Position numbers and translations under genes: made by a program. The notes below the pieces were generated by a model, which saw only the letters and a program-made list of their open reading frames with translations, was not told the DNA's origin and made no database searches. From positions 1 through 16,155 of the forward strand of contig SZOR01000093.1 of NCBI GenBank assembly GCA_030263275.1: a stretch of 16,155 nucleotides of DNA, in the 5' to 3' direction. Shown in pieces: positions 14,555 through 16,155 of the stretch. Within the stretch, counting starts at the first letter, position 1; every line of letters begins with the position of its first letter. Source of the DNA: DSNY01 sp016861185. GTDB lineage: Bacteria; Pseudomonadota; Gammaproteobacteria; Burkholderiales; Burkholderiaceae_F.

Positions 14555-14633
14555 CGCCCGCGCCAACATACGCGGGCGCGGCTTTCTTCCGTGGACCGCA
14601 CGCTTGCCGGGCCTCCTCCCGCATCGGCGGGAG
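14555..14633. terminator. Two GC-rich hairpins downstream of the aminotransferase gene
   Basis: Arms 14555-14562/14571-14578 (CGCCCGCG, 8-nt loop) and 14616-14622/14627-14633 (CTCCCGC, ATCG loop) form two compact stems in the 178-nt gap between the aminotransferase stop and the lipoprotein start. On the plus strand the first is followed by GCTTTCTT, a weak T-tract, although no plus-strand gene lies before it. On the minus strand, the direction of transcription here, no T-tract follows. They may slow or end leftward transcription with Rho, or protect the mRNA 3' end. Confidence 0.35.
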
Positions 14634-14678
14634 ATGGTGCGTAGCGCCTTTCGGGCAGCCGGCCGCCGCCTTCGAATC

Positions 14679-16016
<1,338 letters not shown>

Positions 16017-16026
16017 GGGGGCCTCG

Positions 16027-16155
16027 TCAGTTCGGCAGCAGGCGGAAGGAGGAGAAGAAGGTCTCGAGCATGTCGTCGCTCAGCTCGCCTTCGGCGCCGA
16101 GCGCGACGACCTGGTAGACGCGATCATCGGCCACGTAGAAGCGCGCGGCAAGCTG
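16027..16155 (-). CDS. Unidentified protein, C-terminal 42 residues only
   Basis: The 3' end of a gene that continues beyond the right edge. The visible tail reads LAARFYVADDRVYQVVAL, then a short acidic stretch, and ends ETFFSSFRLLPN before a TGA at 16029-16027. Codon use is as GC-biased as in neighbouring genes, and the stop lies 10 nt before the aminotransferase ATG, which supports a real co-transcribed gene. The pattern (a strand ending in VYQVVALG, then a helix and FFxSFRL) is common at the end of small envelope or lipoprotein-like hypotheticals, but I do not recognise the family. Confidence 0.7.
   Translation of the reverse strand, partial: QLAARFYVADDRVYQVVALGAEGELSDDMLETFFSSFRLLPN

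Overview
High-GC chromosomal DNA, most likely from a betaproteobacterium of the Burkholderiales. The call rests on strong GC bias at third codon positions, a DUF4124 protein, a gspAB pair, a methylmalonate-semialdehyde dehydrogenase with an omega-amino-acid:pyruvate aminotransferase, and a decayed srkA. No tRNA, rRNA, CRISPR array, transposase or phage gene was recognised.

Layout. 1-522 holds no convincing gene. It has less obvious coding character than the rest, carries many short inverted repeats, and ends in a strong intrinsic terminator pointing rightward. It abuts the prematurely ended 3' side of an osmoprotectant-type ABC substrate-binding protein (523-1212, minus); no permease or ATPase gene is present. 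Divergent from that gene is a secreted DUF4124 protein (plus), which converges with mmsA (minus). Divergent from mmsA is a rightward run of gspA, gspB and an EF-P-like gene whose tip loop has no modifiable lysine or arginine. These converge, with only 4 nt between stop codons, on a large winged-helix/NB-ARC-type ATPase/helical-repeat regulator (minus).

The regulator is divergent from a compact three-gene operon (9126-11690): alpha/beta hydrolase, sterol-desaturase/fatty-acid-hydroxylase family membrane enzyme, and homocysteine S-methyltransferase. Each has a clear AAGGAG Shine-Dalgarno and the gaps are about 20 nt. An FAD-dependent oxidoreductase follows after a 170-nt gap containing a nested inverted repeat. 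Next comes the 3' remnant of srkA (YihE-type kinase), frameshifted and with its catalytic motifs changed. On the minus strand at the right are a Cys-rich lipoprotein, an omega-amino-acid:pyruvate aminotransferase, and the 3' end of an unidentified gene 10 nt upstream of the aminotransferase.

How the genes fit together. The aminotransferase (beta-alanine to malonate semialdehyde) and MmsA (semialdehyde to acyl-CoA) could form one catabolic route, although about 11 kb separates them here. GspA and GspB form the inner-membrane/peptidoglycan pair that assists secretin assembly in type II secretion. The regulator plus hydrolase/hydroxylase/methyltransferase block, perhaps with the FAD enzyme, is the best candidate for an undescribed pathway. 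I found no clear new defence or mobile system.
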